Part shown: one piece after another, positions 21,748-31,810 of the stretch
Position numbering within the stretch: the first letter of the stretch is position 1
How the letters are laid out: each line of letters starts with the position of its first letter
Origin: Bacteroides rodentium JCM 16496
GTDB taxonomy: Bacteria > Bacteroidota > Bacteroidia > Bacteroidales > Bacteroidaceae
Direction: 5' to 3'
NCBI RefSeq assembly: GCF_000614125.1
Contig: NZ_BAKJ01000039.1
Coordinates: 1 to 45,852 of the forward strand
DNA length: 45,852 nt
The notes under the pieces: generated by a model
Databases searched by the model: none
Told to the model about the DNA's origin: nothing
The model's input: only the letters and a program-made list of their open reading frames with translations
Position numbers and translations under genes: made by a program

Positions 21748-23883
21748 TCATTTTAATAATTTCACACGTATAATCTTGCTTTTACAAATTCCATGCAAAG
21801 AATAATCAATACCAGTGTTCATCAGATAACTGCCACTGTATTTCTTATCACTATCATCCACCTGATAAAAACCGTCAGGAATAAGTCCTTTAAATCGTAA
21901 ACGCTTCCTCTCAACAGGGCAACGAGTACTCACGTCTATCTGCTCTGAAACGTTATAACAAAAGACAACTGCTTCTTCTCCTTTAGGACTCACATACTCC
22001 AATATCGAATGAGTTGATTCAAAAGGAGATGACAATCTATACAGAAGCCCATTATGCACCAAAGGACGAATTCCCTTATATAAAGCTATTTTCTTCTTCG
22101 CGATTTCTATTTCATCCGATTTCCAAGAAGTTATATTATTTCCAATACCCAATACTCCGCTCATAGCCACATCAAAACGGAAATCCAATGAATAATTCAT
22201 ATTATGCCAGTTTTCACCTCCCGTCCAGCTAACCATTGAATTGGCGGGAAAAGCACTTAAATAGCCATATTGAATATAAATGCGATCCAATGGGTCAATA
22301 TTATCACTAGCCCAAGCAACATCCATACGAGAAAGCATACCTAAATCGACTCTTCCTCCTCCACTTGAACACGTTTCAAATAAAACATGAGGAAATTCCT
22401 TTTTCAGCTCATCAACCAATCTATACAAATTTTCAGTATAGCGAATACGAACTTCACGTTGTTTTTTAGTAGGCACAGAAGGCCATCCTGGTTCAGTCAA
22501 GTGCCTGTTCATATCCCATTTAAGATATTTTATGTTATGCTCCTTCAAAAGAGTAGAAAGCGATTTATATAAATACTGATAAACATCTTCACGTGCCAAA
22601 TTCAACATAGACTGGCTACGTCCCAGTGTTTTAGGACGGTTAGGGAAATAGAAAATCCAATCAGGATGGGCACGATATAAATCACTGTTCGGATTAACCA
22701 TTTCCGGTTCTACCCAAATACCAAAGTCCATACCCATATCATTAATTTTTTTAATCAATGGCTTCAGTCCATTGGGGAATTTGTTTTTATCAACAGTCCA
22801 ATCACCTAAACCACCTCTATCATTCACACGGCCTTTAAACCAACCATCATCTATCACAAACATTTCAACCCCTATTTCCTTAGCAACCTTGGCTATGGCA
22901 AGTTGTTGTTCTTCATTCACATCAAAACCTGTAGCATACCAGCTATTATAGATTATTGGACGTTCTTTACTTCCTTGCTGAAGAACCTCTCTTGTATAAG
23001 ATGTAAAAATCTGAGAAACTGCTGAAGTTCCATTTTGAGTATATCCAAAACATATTTTAGGTGTAGTAAACGATTCTCCCGGAGTAAGATTTAACCAACT
23101 ATCCCAAAATCTAATACCACCGGCAATCTGCAAAGCACCATCAGACAATCGTTCAAAGTCCATTCTCCATGTACCGCTATACAACAATTGCCCAAACCAC
23201 ACACTTCCTGAAAACTCATCATATTCTCCTTGTGGACGAACTGCAAAATAGGAAGAACCATAAGACTTGAAGTCTCTAGATTGGATGGTTTTAACTCCTT
23301 GAGTTAATAAAGTTGTCTGAGGCTGAAACTCATTACCCAAAGAGCCAGATAAATGAGTCAGCTCATATAAAGCTGCTGGTAACCACATTGACCCAGATTG
23401 CAAATTCTCAATCAAAATATCATCCCGTTTTCCTATATTAGCTACCTCAATCCACTTTTCTATCAGATTATGTTCTGGCAATACCCTATAACAAGCATAA
23501 ACAGATAAAGGATAGTAAGAATCCTTCAACAAAACACGTAAAACATCGTATTCTCCATCTTTCAATAATTCCGATGAATGATACTTCAAGTCCAAGTCTC
23601 GTACATTATCCTTAAAAACAGCTTCAACTACCGGATTATTCCAAGCCCCTACCCCACGAACAGGAACTTCTGGAAATTCATTCCAACGAACAGTTTTCCG
23701 CTCTTCACCCTCCACTTTAGGACCATAATAAAAAGCGTTCAAACGCTCACCACGTATTCCAATACGATAAGACATAATTTCTGTCTCCAGCATCCAGTCC
23801 TTATCAGACAATTCTATTATTTGGGCGGAAGCAGAAAAACCTATCAACAAAAAATTTAATAAAAAAACGGATCTACTACTCAT
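21748..23883 (-). CDS. GH36 alpha-galactosidase
   Basis: Intact. ATG 23883 (MSSRSVFLLNFLLIGFSASAQ) gives a clean signal peptide and about 711 aa; an upstream TTG is unnecessary. Classic GH36 layout: N-terminal supersandwich (~25-300), barrel, C-terminal sheet. The nucleophile Asp lies in YLKWDMNRHL and the acid/base Asp in VAWASDNIDPLDR; FETCSSGGGR and FVIDDGWFKGR line the pocket. It removes terminal alpha-linked galactose with retention. It starts 8 bp after the corrected stop of the EEP gene. Alpha-galactosidase is the most confident substrate call in the locus. Confidence 0.93.
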   Translation of the reverse strand: MSSRSVFLLNFLLIGFSASAQIIELSDKDWMLETEIMSYRIGIRGERLNAFYYGPKVEGEERKTVRWNEFPEVPVRGVGAWNNPVVEAVFKDNVRDLDLKYHSSELLKDGEYDVLRVLLKDSYYPLSVYACYRVLPEHNLIEKWIEVANIGKRDDILIENLQSGSMWLPAALYELTHLSGSLGNEFQPQTTLLTQGVKTIQSRDFKSYGSSYFAVRPQGEYDEFSGSVWFGQLLYSGTWRMDFERLSDGALQIAGGIRFWDSWLNLTPGESFTTPKICFGYTQNGTSAVSQIFTSYTREVLQQGSKERPIIYNSWYATGFDVNEEQQLAIAKVAKEIGVEMFVIDDGWFKGRVNDRGGLGDWTVDKNKFPNGLKPLIKKINDMGMDFGIWVEPEMVNPNSDLYRAHPDWIFYFPNRPKTLGRSQSMLNLAREDVYQYLYKSLSTLLKEHNIKYLKWDMNRHLTEPGWPSVPTKKQREVRIRYTENLYRLVDELKKEFPHVLFETCSSGGGRVDLGMLSRMDVAWASDNIDPLDRIYIQYGYLSAFPANSMVSWTGGENWHNMNYSLDFRFDVAMSGVLGIGNNITSWKSDEIEIAKKKIALYKGIRPLVHNGLLYRLSSPFESTHSILEYVSPKGEEAVVFCYNVSEQIDVSTRCPVERKRLRFKGLIPDGFYQVDDSDKKYSGSYLMNTGIDYSLHGICKSKIIRVKLLK

Positions 23884-23891
23884 AACAATTA

Positions 23892-24670
23892 TCAATAAAT
23901 CAATTCTATTTCAGAAACAATAGGTAAGTGGTCGGACAAAGACGTCTTTAAAACCTTTGAAGAAATTAATTTCCAGTTTTTTGAGGATAGCCAAATAAAT
24001 AGTCTATCTTATTTTTAGGCTCCTTTGCAGGAGAAGTAAGTTGAGAATTAATAGATAACGGCTGCCAATCCTCAAAATAAGTTCTAATCTCCATCGAAGC
24101 AGGAGTAGCATTAAAATCTCCTCCTAATATAACAGGTAACTGTTTTTCTTTAAGAATCTGAGTGATTACCTCCAATTGCTTGCTACGTGAAGCCATCGAT
24201 GTATAATCCAAATGAGTGGAAGCCACTATAATTGTATCTCCACTAGATAATTCTATTTCAGCCATCAACAATGCTCTAGCCTCATGTTCCTCTTTTTGCT
24301 TAGGTAACATCACCTTCTGCACATTTATATATGGAAATCTTGTCAGCATTCCAATACCATAAAGCCCCCCTGCATAAGGGATTGTTTTTCCATACAAAGG
24401 AAACATTTTTGTATAATAACCTAATTCTGTTACAAAATTTACATTGTGCTGATGTGGTGTCCTTTTTCGTTTAGTCATACAATCCAATTCTTGCAAAGCA
24501 ACAAAATTCGGTTCACAAGTTACAATAAAATCTGCAATTTCTTTTATGGAAGCTAATTCCCCAAAACGCAAATTATACGTCATAACCTTCAATTGAACCG
24601 ATTTCTGAGCAAAAAAAGGAAATGGCATAACAGCGAAAAAGAAGGCAAGAAAGTATTTTAAAATCATCAT
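23892..24670 (-). CDS. Secreted endonuclease/exonuclease/phosphatase (EEP) family hydrolase, 3' frameshift
   Basis: Metal-dependent phosphoester hydrolase fold with an N-terminal signal peptide (FFFAVMPFPFFAQ). Signature residues in order: YNLRFG (Asn), LQELD (Glu), ASTHLDY, GGDFNATP (Asp, Asn), KIDYLF and, after correction, SDHLPIVSEIEL (catalytic Asp-His). The uncorrected frame stops at 23966 and lacks the essential SDH. Restoring one A in an A6 run (23977-23982 on the complement) extends it to a stop at 23892, about 259 aa. EEP proteins act on DNA, lipids or sugar phosphates. A secreted one in a glycan locus may remove a phosphate or phosphodiester decoration; that is inference. It is first gene after the terminator at 24.77 kb. 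Confidence 0.85.
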
Positions 24671-24736
24671 ATTATCCTTATTTTAAAGTCAAAACACTAT
24701 CACTTAACACCAGTGATGTTTCCGTATCATAAAATG
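24671..24736 (-). other. Leader region of the large enzyme block
   Basis: This gap lies between the susC-susD terminator and the EEP gene. It contains a short perfect hairpin, ATCACT (24699-24704) with AGTGAT (24712-24717). I find no TAnnTTTG promoter box on the minus strand here, so the enzyme block may be expressed by read-through of the terminator or from a promoter I cannot recognise. Confidence 0.4.
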
Positions 24737-24800
24737 AAAAAAGGGCTAACTAAAAACAACTACAAAAAATTAAAACAGTAATTTCATTTTTAACTAGCCC
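24737..24800 (-). terminator. Intrinsic terminator after the SusC/SusD/lipoprotein block
   Basis: On the minus strand GGGCTAGTTAAAAA (24800-24787) can pair with TTTTTAGTTAGCCC (24756-24743), 12 of 14 positions matching, followed at once by TTTTTT (24742-24737). The loop is about 30 nt and T-rich. The site lies 28 bp after the corrected stop of the lipoprotein gene. It would separate abundant susCD transcripts from the downstream enzymes. Confidence 0.7.
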
Positions 24801-24827
24801 CTCCCATACACTTATCTTCCTATACAT

Positions 24828-26469
24828 TTATAAAGGATAAGGAGCATACGGTGCAAAAGAAGCGTCGTTGTTAAAAGCACGTTCATCACTCAAAGGATAC
24901 TTAACATCAAATGTAACAGTCCAATGTCCATTATCCTTCTTTGCAATTTTTCTTCACCCAGAAAATTGCAAAAGCAACATTGTTGACACCCGTAGCCGGA
25001 GATACCGTAGGATGAGAATGGGTGCCCCAACCTAAAAGGAAACCACCAGTCTTATTTACATCATTCATATTAGGCCCAACACGTCGACTTGCTGTATAAA
25101 TTTTATAGTTTTCACCGTCAGGACTCGGAGCTATAATAGTTGATTCCAAATAATCGAACAAATCCTGTTCCGATTGAATGGCATCGAATCCCTCTTTTGT
25201 TATTTTTCCTCTCCAATTAGACAAGAAAGAATAAGTCAACTCTGTAAAACCTGCAATATAAGGCTTAGACGAATTATAGTAACTAGCACCTGCAGCGTAA
25301 GCATGAGGAGACAGCGGCTGAGCCCTGCCATTATCTACATTGGCCAAATAAAAATCTATTCTATTCTGATTCAAGAATGCTGTTTCTTTCCCAAAAACCG
25401 GGCTTTCTTCATACAAAGCAAGGAAACAAGCATTATCTGCCGGATCCGTTGACATCACAACGTCAGTCAAAGAAGACATAGCAGATACACTGAACACTTT
25501 CACTCTACGCTCTTCGGATGTAGTCACATCACTTTGATTTACAGCTACAATATTCACAGCTTCCACACCTTCTTCACCTCTAATTTGGAAAGAGAACTTA
25601 GCTTCATTACCTTCATTCTCCTGCAAAGACAATTCAGTATAGTCACCCAATACTCCATTCTCCTTCAAAGCATATTTTACAGAAACAATATCAGAACCAG
25701 AGGCAATCACTCCTTCAATCGTTTTCTCTTTTCCGATGGATATTCTGGTCAATTCTGCCAAATCACTAGTGAATGCAACATCCATAAAATCTTCATTGAC
25801 CACATTCAGCACTTTAAATTCTTTTGTAGCAACACCGCCATGCACGTTATCCACTTTTACTAAAACAGAATTCAAACCAGCTACTACCGGAATAGTAAGT
25901 TCAAAATTGCCTGAAGACAAGGTTCCTTGAACAACCTTTTGCTCAACACCATCCACAACCGGAACAGCCCAAACAGAAGCCAATTCATATTCGCTTTCTA
26001 CCTCTCCACTAATCTTGAAAGGAATTCCAACACAGGCAGTTTTTTTAGTATCCACCCCATTCTTAAAATTCACAATCGGGGCATTTCTCACTTCTGTTAC
26101 AGTCACCGTACGCTTATACAATTGATTATTTTGGTCAAACACGGCAAAAAAGACATGAGACATATTCTTTACGACCGGTACCTTAGCTATCAATACAGCA
26201 TCACCCAATACCGGAATATCCACCTTATCACCTATTTTAACTTTACCATCACTGCCTTTTACGCCCACTTTATAATAAGCACTTTTTACATCTACCTCAG
26301 AATCGATGTATAAAGGGATTTCCAATACGCAATTCTCCTCCAAATACTCAAATTGCTCTGGAGTATCCTTCAAATCTATGAAATAACTAACGTAATCATC
26401 ATCATGACTACATGCTCCAACTAAAAACGAAAGCAATATAACATATAGCAAACTTATATTCTTTTTCAT
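24828..26469 (-). CDS. Surface glycan-binding lipoprotein (SusE/F position), 3' frameshift
   Basis: ATG 26469 (MKKNISLLYV) gives a lipobox SFLVGAC followed by SHDDDYV, an acidic stretch of the kind linked to Bacteroides surface export. Ig-like beta-sandwich repeats seem to occupy ~40-330 (phrases such as NAPIVNF, SGEVESEYELA, VVAGLNSVLVKVDN), and a different C-terminal domain holds AYAAGASYYNSSKPYIAGF and GWGTHSHPTVSP. I do not recognise a named family. The raw frame ends at 24931 in VKKNCKEG. Dropping one A from the A5 run at 24947-24951 continues it as VKKIAKKDNGHWTVTFDV to YAPYPL and a stop at 24828 (about 546 aa). Its position after susD suggests binding of the target glycan at the cell surface. 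Confidence 0.78.
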
Positions 26470-26496
26470 AATATCTAAAATATTGTCGTATGAAAT

Positions 26497-26554
26497 AATT
26501 GGTATGAAGACAAAGCTTGCTTTCACAATAAATTCCGATATCAACATACCAATT
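26497..26554 (-). repeat. Inverted repeat between susD and the lipoprotein gene
   Basis: AATTGGTATG (26497-26506) and CATACCAATT (26545-26554) are perfect 10-bp inverted arms. Between them lies a smaller AAAGC/GCTTT hairpin (around 26512-26523). Located in the 102-bp untranslated gap, it could stabilise the upstream mRNA end or set lower expression of the lipoprotein. There is no T-run, so it is not a standard terminator. Confidence 0.55.
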
Positions 26555-26571
26555 AATAATTAAATATCTAT

Positions 26572-28308
26572 TTAAAATCCTGGGTTATTAGGGAATTCAG
26601 CCTGAGAGTTTGCATCAATAACAGACTGCGGTATCGGGCATAAATTATTCTTTTCCCCAACTGTCCTGCTGGAAACCTCATAACCAAATCTCTTTGTTCT
26701 GTCATAAAGCAGGCCCATGCGGCACAATGTCAGAGTACGGAATTCTTCTGCATAAAGTTCACGTGCCCTTTCATCCAACAGATAATCTATATCCACATTA
26801 TTAGCTTGCACAGGAGCAGCATTAGCACGTGCTCTTACCACATTTATGTCAGCTGCAGCAGCAACCTTATTATCATTTTTCAGATAAGCTTCCGCTCTCA
26901 ACAAATAAGTTTCTGCCATACGAATAGCATACCACTCCATAACGAAACCGTTAGAAGGTTCAGCAGCATAGTGCCAATCGGAACCACATTTCATGATACG
27001 GGGGAAGAAGCGTTCCATGGTATCATTTCTGGTAACCAACCACTCTTTTTTAATAATATCACCGGGATGTAGTTTTACCACAATGTCCGTTCCATCAGCC
27101 AATGTCACCGCTGTTTCATACACATGAGTCGGATCATCCACCTCAACACCATTGCGAATAGGCTTGGGAGCTCTATAAATACGATTAATATTATATTCCG
27201 CATTACGTTGGTCTTCTGCACCAGAATTGCCCCACAATTGATATACGAAATAATTTGTTGGACGCAACCAAGATATACCACGTCCAGTCCAATCACGTGC
27301 TTGTCCATCATAACCGAATTTGGTACTTCCCCAGAAAGCAGGCCAGAATACACGTTCTTGATCCGTACGTGTTGTCAATCCATCGTTCAAACCACCTTGC
27401 TTAAACTTATCAACTTGAATTACCCAAATTGATTCTTTATTGCCCGTCTGGTAACTATAATTAGAAAATCCATCTACACTTTTCATTTGGAACAAATCCC
27501 AAAACGCATCCTTCCCTTCCACATCTTTGCGCCAGCCAAAGCGTTCTGTCATCAAATGATACTCTCCCACCTTCTGGTCTATCACCATAGAAGCAGCATC
27601 AACAGCCTTTGAATACATGGTTTTATCATCAGTTTCATCTCCAAGAGCAATATACATTTCTGCCAGATAATGGCAAGCTGCTGCTCTGACTACTCTTCCC
27701 GGTTCTGATACGGAAATCGGCAAATATTGAGATGCGAATTCAAAGTCTTCAACACATTGACGATACACATCGGCACGTGAATCACGCGTATAAGCAAGAG
27801 AAGGAGTGCCAACCGGTTCTGTCAAGATGGGAACACCCCCAAACATGCATCCCAAATATCGATAACAATATCCTCTGAAGAATCGAGCTTCTGCTTGTAT
27901 AGCCAATTTCTCAGCCTCGTTGCTCCAACGTACATTGGGATTTTCAGTCTGCTTCAACAACATATTCACATTATAAAGCATTCCAAAATGCCGGCCATAC
28001 ACAATACGAAATACATCTGTTGTCGAATTCACATATCCCCAATCTGTAAAAAGTTCCGTATCAGAATTCTGTCTAAACATAACATCTGTTCCAGAACCAA
28101 ACTGGAAGAAGTGCGCCGGATCATCCCTAAAATTATAATTCTGACGAACTATTCTATAAAATTCATTCAAACCTGTCCTAAACTGAGCAGCATTCAAATA
28201 GGAATTGTCAACAGTCAAGAAATCATCGGCATCTTCTTTCAAGAATTCGCCATCGTTACAAGCACCCAATGTACATAGTGCAAGTGCCAAATATATAACT
28301 TTTTTCAT
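26572..28308 (-). CDS. SusD/RagB-family glycan-binding lipoprotein
   Basis: Intact, 578 aa. Lipobox TLGAC at residues ~12-16 anchors it to the outer membrane. The SusD fold is shown by the N-terminal TPR-like helices (AQFRTGLNEFYRIVRQ, EAEKLAIQAEARFFRGYCYRYLGCMFGGVPILTEP) and the typical C-terminus (RMAETYLLRAEAYLKN, DYLLDERARELYAEEFR, LCPIPQSVIDAN). SusD proteins cap the paired TonB transporter and deliver oligosaccharides to it. It lies 18 bp after susC. The ligand should be a fragment of the glycan processed by the neighbouring enzymes. Confidence 0.97.
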   Translation of the reverse strand: MKKVIYLALALCTLGACNDGEFLKEDADDFLTVDNSYLNAAQFRTGLNEFYRIVRQNYNFRDDPAHFFQFGSGTDVMFRQNSDTELFTDWGYVNSTTDVFRIVYGRHFGMLYNVNMLLKQTENPNVRWSNEAEKLAIQAEARFFRGYCYRYLGCMFGGVPILTEPVGTPSLAYTRDSRADVYRQCVEDFEFASQYLPISVSEPGRVVRAAACHYLAEMYIALGDETDDKTMYSKAVDAASMVIDQKVGEYHLMTERFGWRKDVEGKDAFWDLFQMKSVDGFSNYSYQTGNKESIWVIQVDKFKQGGLNDGLTTRTDQERVFWPAFWGSTKFGYDGQARDWTGRGISWLRPTNYFVYQLWGNSGAEDQRNAEYNINRIYRAPKPIRNGVEVDDPTHVYETAVTLADGTDIVVKLHPGDIIKKEWLVTRNDTMERFFPRIMKCGSDWHYAAEPSNGFVMEWYAIRMAETYLLRAEAYLKNDNKVAAAADINVVRARANAAPVQANNVDIDYLLDERARELYAEEFRTLTLCRMGLLYDRTKRFGYEVSSRTVGEKNNLCPIPQSVIDANSQAEFPNNPGF

Positions 28309-28326
28309 ACTTTCTACTTTTTAAAA

Positions 28327-31300
28327 TTAAAATACTACTTCCACTCCCACAGTTATATTACGCATGGCCGGGTTACCATGGGCGTAAGCCTGACCTGTTT
28401 CCGGATCTTGTCCTTCCCATCCAGTAAATGTCAACAAATTCTTTGCAGCCATATAAAGTTTCAAGTTCTGAATCGGAGTCTTTTTCAACAATTCCTTATC
28501 AAAATTATATGCCAATGAAAGGTCTTGCAAACGCAAGAAATCATGACGTTGAGGGAATTGATAACCATAAGGATTCTTGTAATTAGGACGTGGCACTTTA
28601 TTAGACGGATGCTCAGGCATCCAATATTCTTTATCCAACCAGTTTGCAGTACCACCGCCACCAAATGTTCCTACATAATTTGCATAAATATTATTAGCGA
28701 TGTAATAATTGTCCTTACCACCACCCGAAATCCAATTCAACAAGAAATAGAGTTCAAAATTCTTATAGGTAAATGTATTAGACATCGTCATTGTAAAATT
28801 AGGTTTCGTATAACCAATTATTTTACGGTCACCATTTGCATCAATGACTCCATCATTATTTAAATCTTTGAATTTGACATCACCTGGAACACCTCCATAA
28901 ATCGCCATATATTCTAAGTCATCTTCCTGAATAATGCCGTCAAAAACAAAAGTATATACAGCACCTAATGACTTACCTATGAATAAATTATTAGCGATAT
29001 CATCATCTTCTCTGCCATCCCCGTTTCCGTCAAGGCCATAGAGAGAGGCAATCTTATTACGGTTCATCCAAAAATTCAAACCTGTTGACCAAGAAAAATC
29101 TTTCGTTTCTATATTTACTGAATTTAAAGAAAACTCAAGTCCCCAGTTCTTAACTTTACCAATATTATCAGATACATTCTGGAAACCGTTCATGATAGGA
29201 ATTGCACGGTTCAACAATAGATCCACAGTCTTAGAATTATAGTAATCTACATTACCCCTCAAACGGTCATTCAACATAGAAAAGTCAAAACCTACATTCC
29301 ATGCACCAGTTCTTTCCCATGCAAGAGCCTTGTTAGCCAATCCACTTGCAGCAGAAGTATTCGCTGTCTGATCACCAAACAGATAAAGTCCCGAGCCCAT
29401 CTTTGAAAAAGTAGAATAAGAACCTACAGACGGATTACCATTTTGTCCGTAAGACAATCTCAATTTCAGATAATTTATCAGTTTAACATTATCTTTAAAA
29501 AAGTCTTCATTACTGATTGTCCATGCCCCAGCAGCTGAAAAGAAATTCCCATATTTATTTCCTTCAGCAAAACCTGAATAACCGTCACGGCGTATAGAAG
29601 CAGACAAATGATAACGTTGTTTATAAGCATAATTCATACGAGCCATATATGCCAGCTGTGAAAGTACACTTTTGCCTGATTCAACCCCTCTTTTCTCCGG
29701 ATTGCCCAATTCCAGAGCATGAATGCCCAATACTGTTGTTCCAGCAGCCGCAAAGTCTTTTGCACTTAATTTAGATGAGGTCGTCGTTTGCCTCTGACGT
29801 TCTGCCAACAGCGTAGCATCAATAGAGTGATTGCCAAAAGTACGATTATAATTAATCAAATGATTCAAAAACCAGTCTGTACGAGTAGAATGATTTTTAT
29901 AACCATTCGCATCTACTAAATATTTAGTTTGGTCATATAAGTCACCTTCATTCAGGGTATTCATAAAATAGCGTTCATCCTGAAAATTTGCAGAATGCCC
30001 CTCCCAACGATTTAAAGAATAATTAAAAGTATAAGACAAACCTTTTACCCAAGGCAATTCAACACGTGCAAATGCGGAACTACGATAATTTTGATTCCGG
30101 TCCTCATTGAATTGTGTAGTCTGCCACAAAGGATTTATTGTAGTAGTATGCCCTTGAGGTGAACGTTCCATCTGATTTTCAAATCCTTCAAAACGTACAT
30201 ATTTATATCCATAAGGAGTATTATTAATAGCATTTCTCATATCAGGTGCTACTCCATCAGCGTTTTTGCTAATAACAGACAAGTTCAAACCTATTTTCAG
30301 CCAATCAGTTACCTGAGATTCAACTTTAGAGGTCACAGAAAATTTCTTAAATTTATCATTATACATTACACCTTTCTGGTCCAAATACTGTCCTGATATA
30401 TAATAGTTCGTTTTTTCCGTTCCGCCTGATACACTCACTTGATAATCCTGCGACAAACCCATATCAACACATTCATCATACCAATCAATAATATTGCCCT
30501 CTTGATAAGCTGAATACTCGTATGGAGTTAACATATTCTCCAATGTCAAGTCTGCATCAGAAGCACCATTGGAAATATTCAAATCCTTCTTCAAACGAAG
30601 GTACCCCTCTGGAGAAAGCATATCAGGCTTGACAGTAGGAGTCTGAAAACCAACAGTTGCTCCAAAACGTACAGTAGGTTTTCCTGATTTACCCCGCTTT
30701 GTTGTTACCAGAATCACCCCATTAGCTGCTCTTGAGCCGTAAACAGCAGCTGAACTTGCATCTTTCAAGACATCAACAGAAGCAATGTCATTCGGATTTA
30801 ATTCATTCCAACTGCCAACAAAAACAACACCATCCACAACCAACAACGGATCATTTGAAGCTTTTATTGAATTTTGTCCACGAATATTAATACTTGGATT
30901 TCCTCCTGCATTAGTCACTGTACCAATATCAAAACCTGGTAATTGCCCCTTCAAAGCATCCAGTACATTCATATTAGGAAGGGTCATTCGTGGAGAATCT
31001 TCCAATCTGACAGAAGCAATAGAACCCGTCAAGTCTTTCTTCTTCGCAGAACCATATCCAATTGCAACGACTTCATCCAAAACTAGAGAATTTTCTTCCA
31101 TTGCTATTTTCAGTTTTTTCACAGCAGAGGTCACTTTAATCTCTTTTGATTCATAACCAATGTAATTCACCACCAAAGTTCCATTTACTGGAAGAGCCAG
31201 TACAAAATTACCATCAACATCAGTTACAACACCATTCTGCGTTCCCTTCTGAAGGACTGTTGCTCCAATCAAAGGTTCGCCAGTTGTTTTATCATACACA

Positions 31301-31410
31301 TACCCTTTTACACTCATATTTTGAGCAAACATGGGCATAACGGATAAAATCCATGCTAAACAAAACAAATATCTATATTTGTTTTGTTTTATAAAATTAA
31401 AACATTTCAT
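28327..31410 (-). CDS. SusC/RagA-family TonB-dependent outer-membrane transporter
   Basis: Intact, 1027 aa. A signal peptide (CLAWILSVMPMFAQ) precedes a carboxypeptidase-regulatory-like domain (~30-115, VKGYVYDKTTGEPLIGATV), then a TonB-box region (EVVAIGYGSAKKKDLTGS), the plug (~120-230, INIRGQNSIKASNDPLLVVDGV, SRAANGVILVTTKRG) and a 22-stranded barrel ending NITVGVEVVF. No STN secretin domain is present, so it should not signal through an anti-sigma/ECF pair, in keeping with the AraC regulator nearby. It imports oligosaccharides with the adjacent SusD. It is first in its block, downstream of a 400-bp gap. Confidence 0.97.
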   Translation of the reverse strand: MKCFNFIKQNKYRYLFCLAWILSVMPMFAQNMSVKGYVYDKTTGEPLIGATVLQKGTQNGVVTDVDGNFVLALPVNGTLVVNYIGYESKEIKVTSAVKKLKIAMEENSLVLDEVVAIGYGSAKKKDLTGSIASVRLEDSPRMTLPNMNVLDALKGQLPGFDIGTVTNAGGNPSINIRGQNSIKASNDPLLVVDGVVFVGSWNELNPNDIASVDVLKDASSAAVYGSRAANGVILVTTKRGKSGKPTVRFGATVGFQTPTVKPDMLSPEGYLRLKKDLNISNGASDADLTLENMLTPYEYSAYQEGNIIDWYDECVDMGLSQDYQVSVSGGTEKTNYYISGQYLDQKGVMYNDKFKKFSVTSKVESQVTDWLKIGLNLSVISKNADGVAPDMRNAINNTPYGYKYVRFEGFENQMERSPQGHTTTINPLWQTTQFNEDRNQNYRSSAFARVELPWVKGLSYTFNYSLNRWEGHSANFQDERYFMNTLNEGDLYDQTKYLVDANGYKNHSTRTDWFLNHLINYNRTFGNHSIDATLLAERQRQTTTSSKLSAKDFAAAGTTVLGIHALELGNPEKRGVESGKSVLSQLAYMARMNYAYKQRYHLSASIRRDGYSGFAEGNKYGNFFSAAGAWTISNEDFFKDNVKLINYLKLRLSYGQNGNPSVGSYSTFSKMGSGLYLFGDQTANTSAASGLANKALAWERTGAWNVGFDFSMLNDRLRGNVDYYNSKTVDLLLNRAIPIMNGFQNVSDNIGKVKNWGLEFSLNSVNIETKDFSWSTGLNFWMNRNKIASLYGLDGNGDGREDDDIANNLFIGKSLGAVYTFVFDGIIQEDDLEYMAIYGGVPGDVKFKDLNNDGVIDANGDRKIIGYTKPNFTMTMSNTFTYKNFELYFLLNWISGGGKDNYYIANNIYANYVGTFGGGGTANWLDKEYWMPEHPSNKVPRPNYKNPYGYQFPQRHDFLRLQDLSLAYNFDKELLKKTPIQNLKLYMAAKNLLTFTGWEGQDPETGQAYAHGNPAMRNITVGVEVVF

Positions 31411-31482
31411 AAAATAAGATTTAAAAATTAAGCAAATTATATATCATTAAAATTGTTTAGAAATGACTTCTTTTAATAAGTG

Positions 31483-31500
31483 CAAAAATAGACAAACATA
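31483..31500 (-). promoter_or_regulatory. Candidate promoter -7 boxes upstream of susC
   Basis: Two minus-strand matches to the Bacteroides -7 consensus TAnnTTTG lie about 75-90 bp before the susC start: TATTTTTG (31490-31483) and TATGTTTG (31500-31493). I do not see a convincing TTTG -33 box at the usual spacing. The location, just after a terminator and before the susC block, supports promoter function. Confidence 0.4.
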
Positions 31501-31723
31501 ATACGCAACACAATAGACTATTTTTTTTAAAGATAGACAATCTTATTATGAACAATCAAACAATCTATAACATAGCGATAATAAACATTAATATTCAACA
31601 AGCACTATTTTACAAGAAGACTAAAAAGCAATTATAACAGAATGCTTATAAGATATTAAAAAACATCTATTCAACATTTATATCAGTACAGTAAAAGCAT
31701 TTCAAAATATACAAAATCAAAGA

Positions 31724-31763
31724 TTGGCTCTTTCTTTTCCTACACAGAAAAAAAAAGAGCCAA
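31724..31763 (-). terminator. Intrinsic terminator after the MFS-GH92 block
   Basis: TTGGCTCTTT (31724-31733) and AAAGAGCCAA (31754-31763) form a perfect 10-bp stem, extended by T/A pairs inside the loop. On the minus strand it follows the GH92 stop (31811) by 48 bp and is followed by a T-rich tail. It marks the end of the first transcription block. The nearly symmetric T and A runs could make it work in both directions. Confidence 0.65.
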
Positions 31764-31810
31764 ATCATTTCAATACATGCAACTCTGAAAACAATATTAT
31801 CCTTTAAACC

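Larger units (their letters stand above)
31411..31810. other. 400-bp intergenic region between GH92 and susC
   Basis: Very AT-rich non-coding stretch. Its right part holds a hairpin terminator (31724-31763) and its left part candidate susC promoter boxes. Between about 31501 and 31720 I see no open frame or RNA gene, only AT-rich sequence that could contain regulator sites. Confidence 0.6.
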
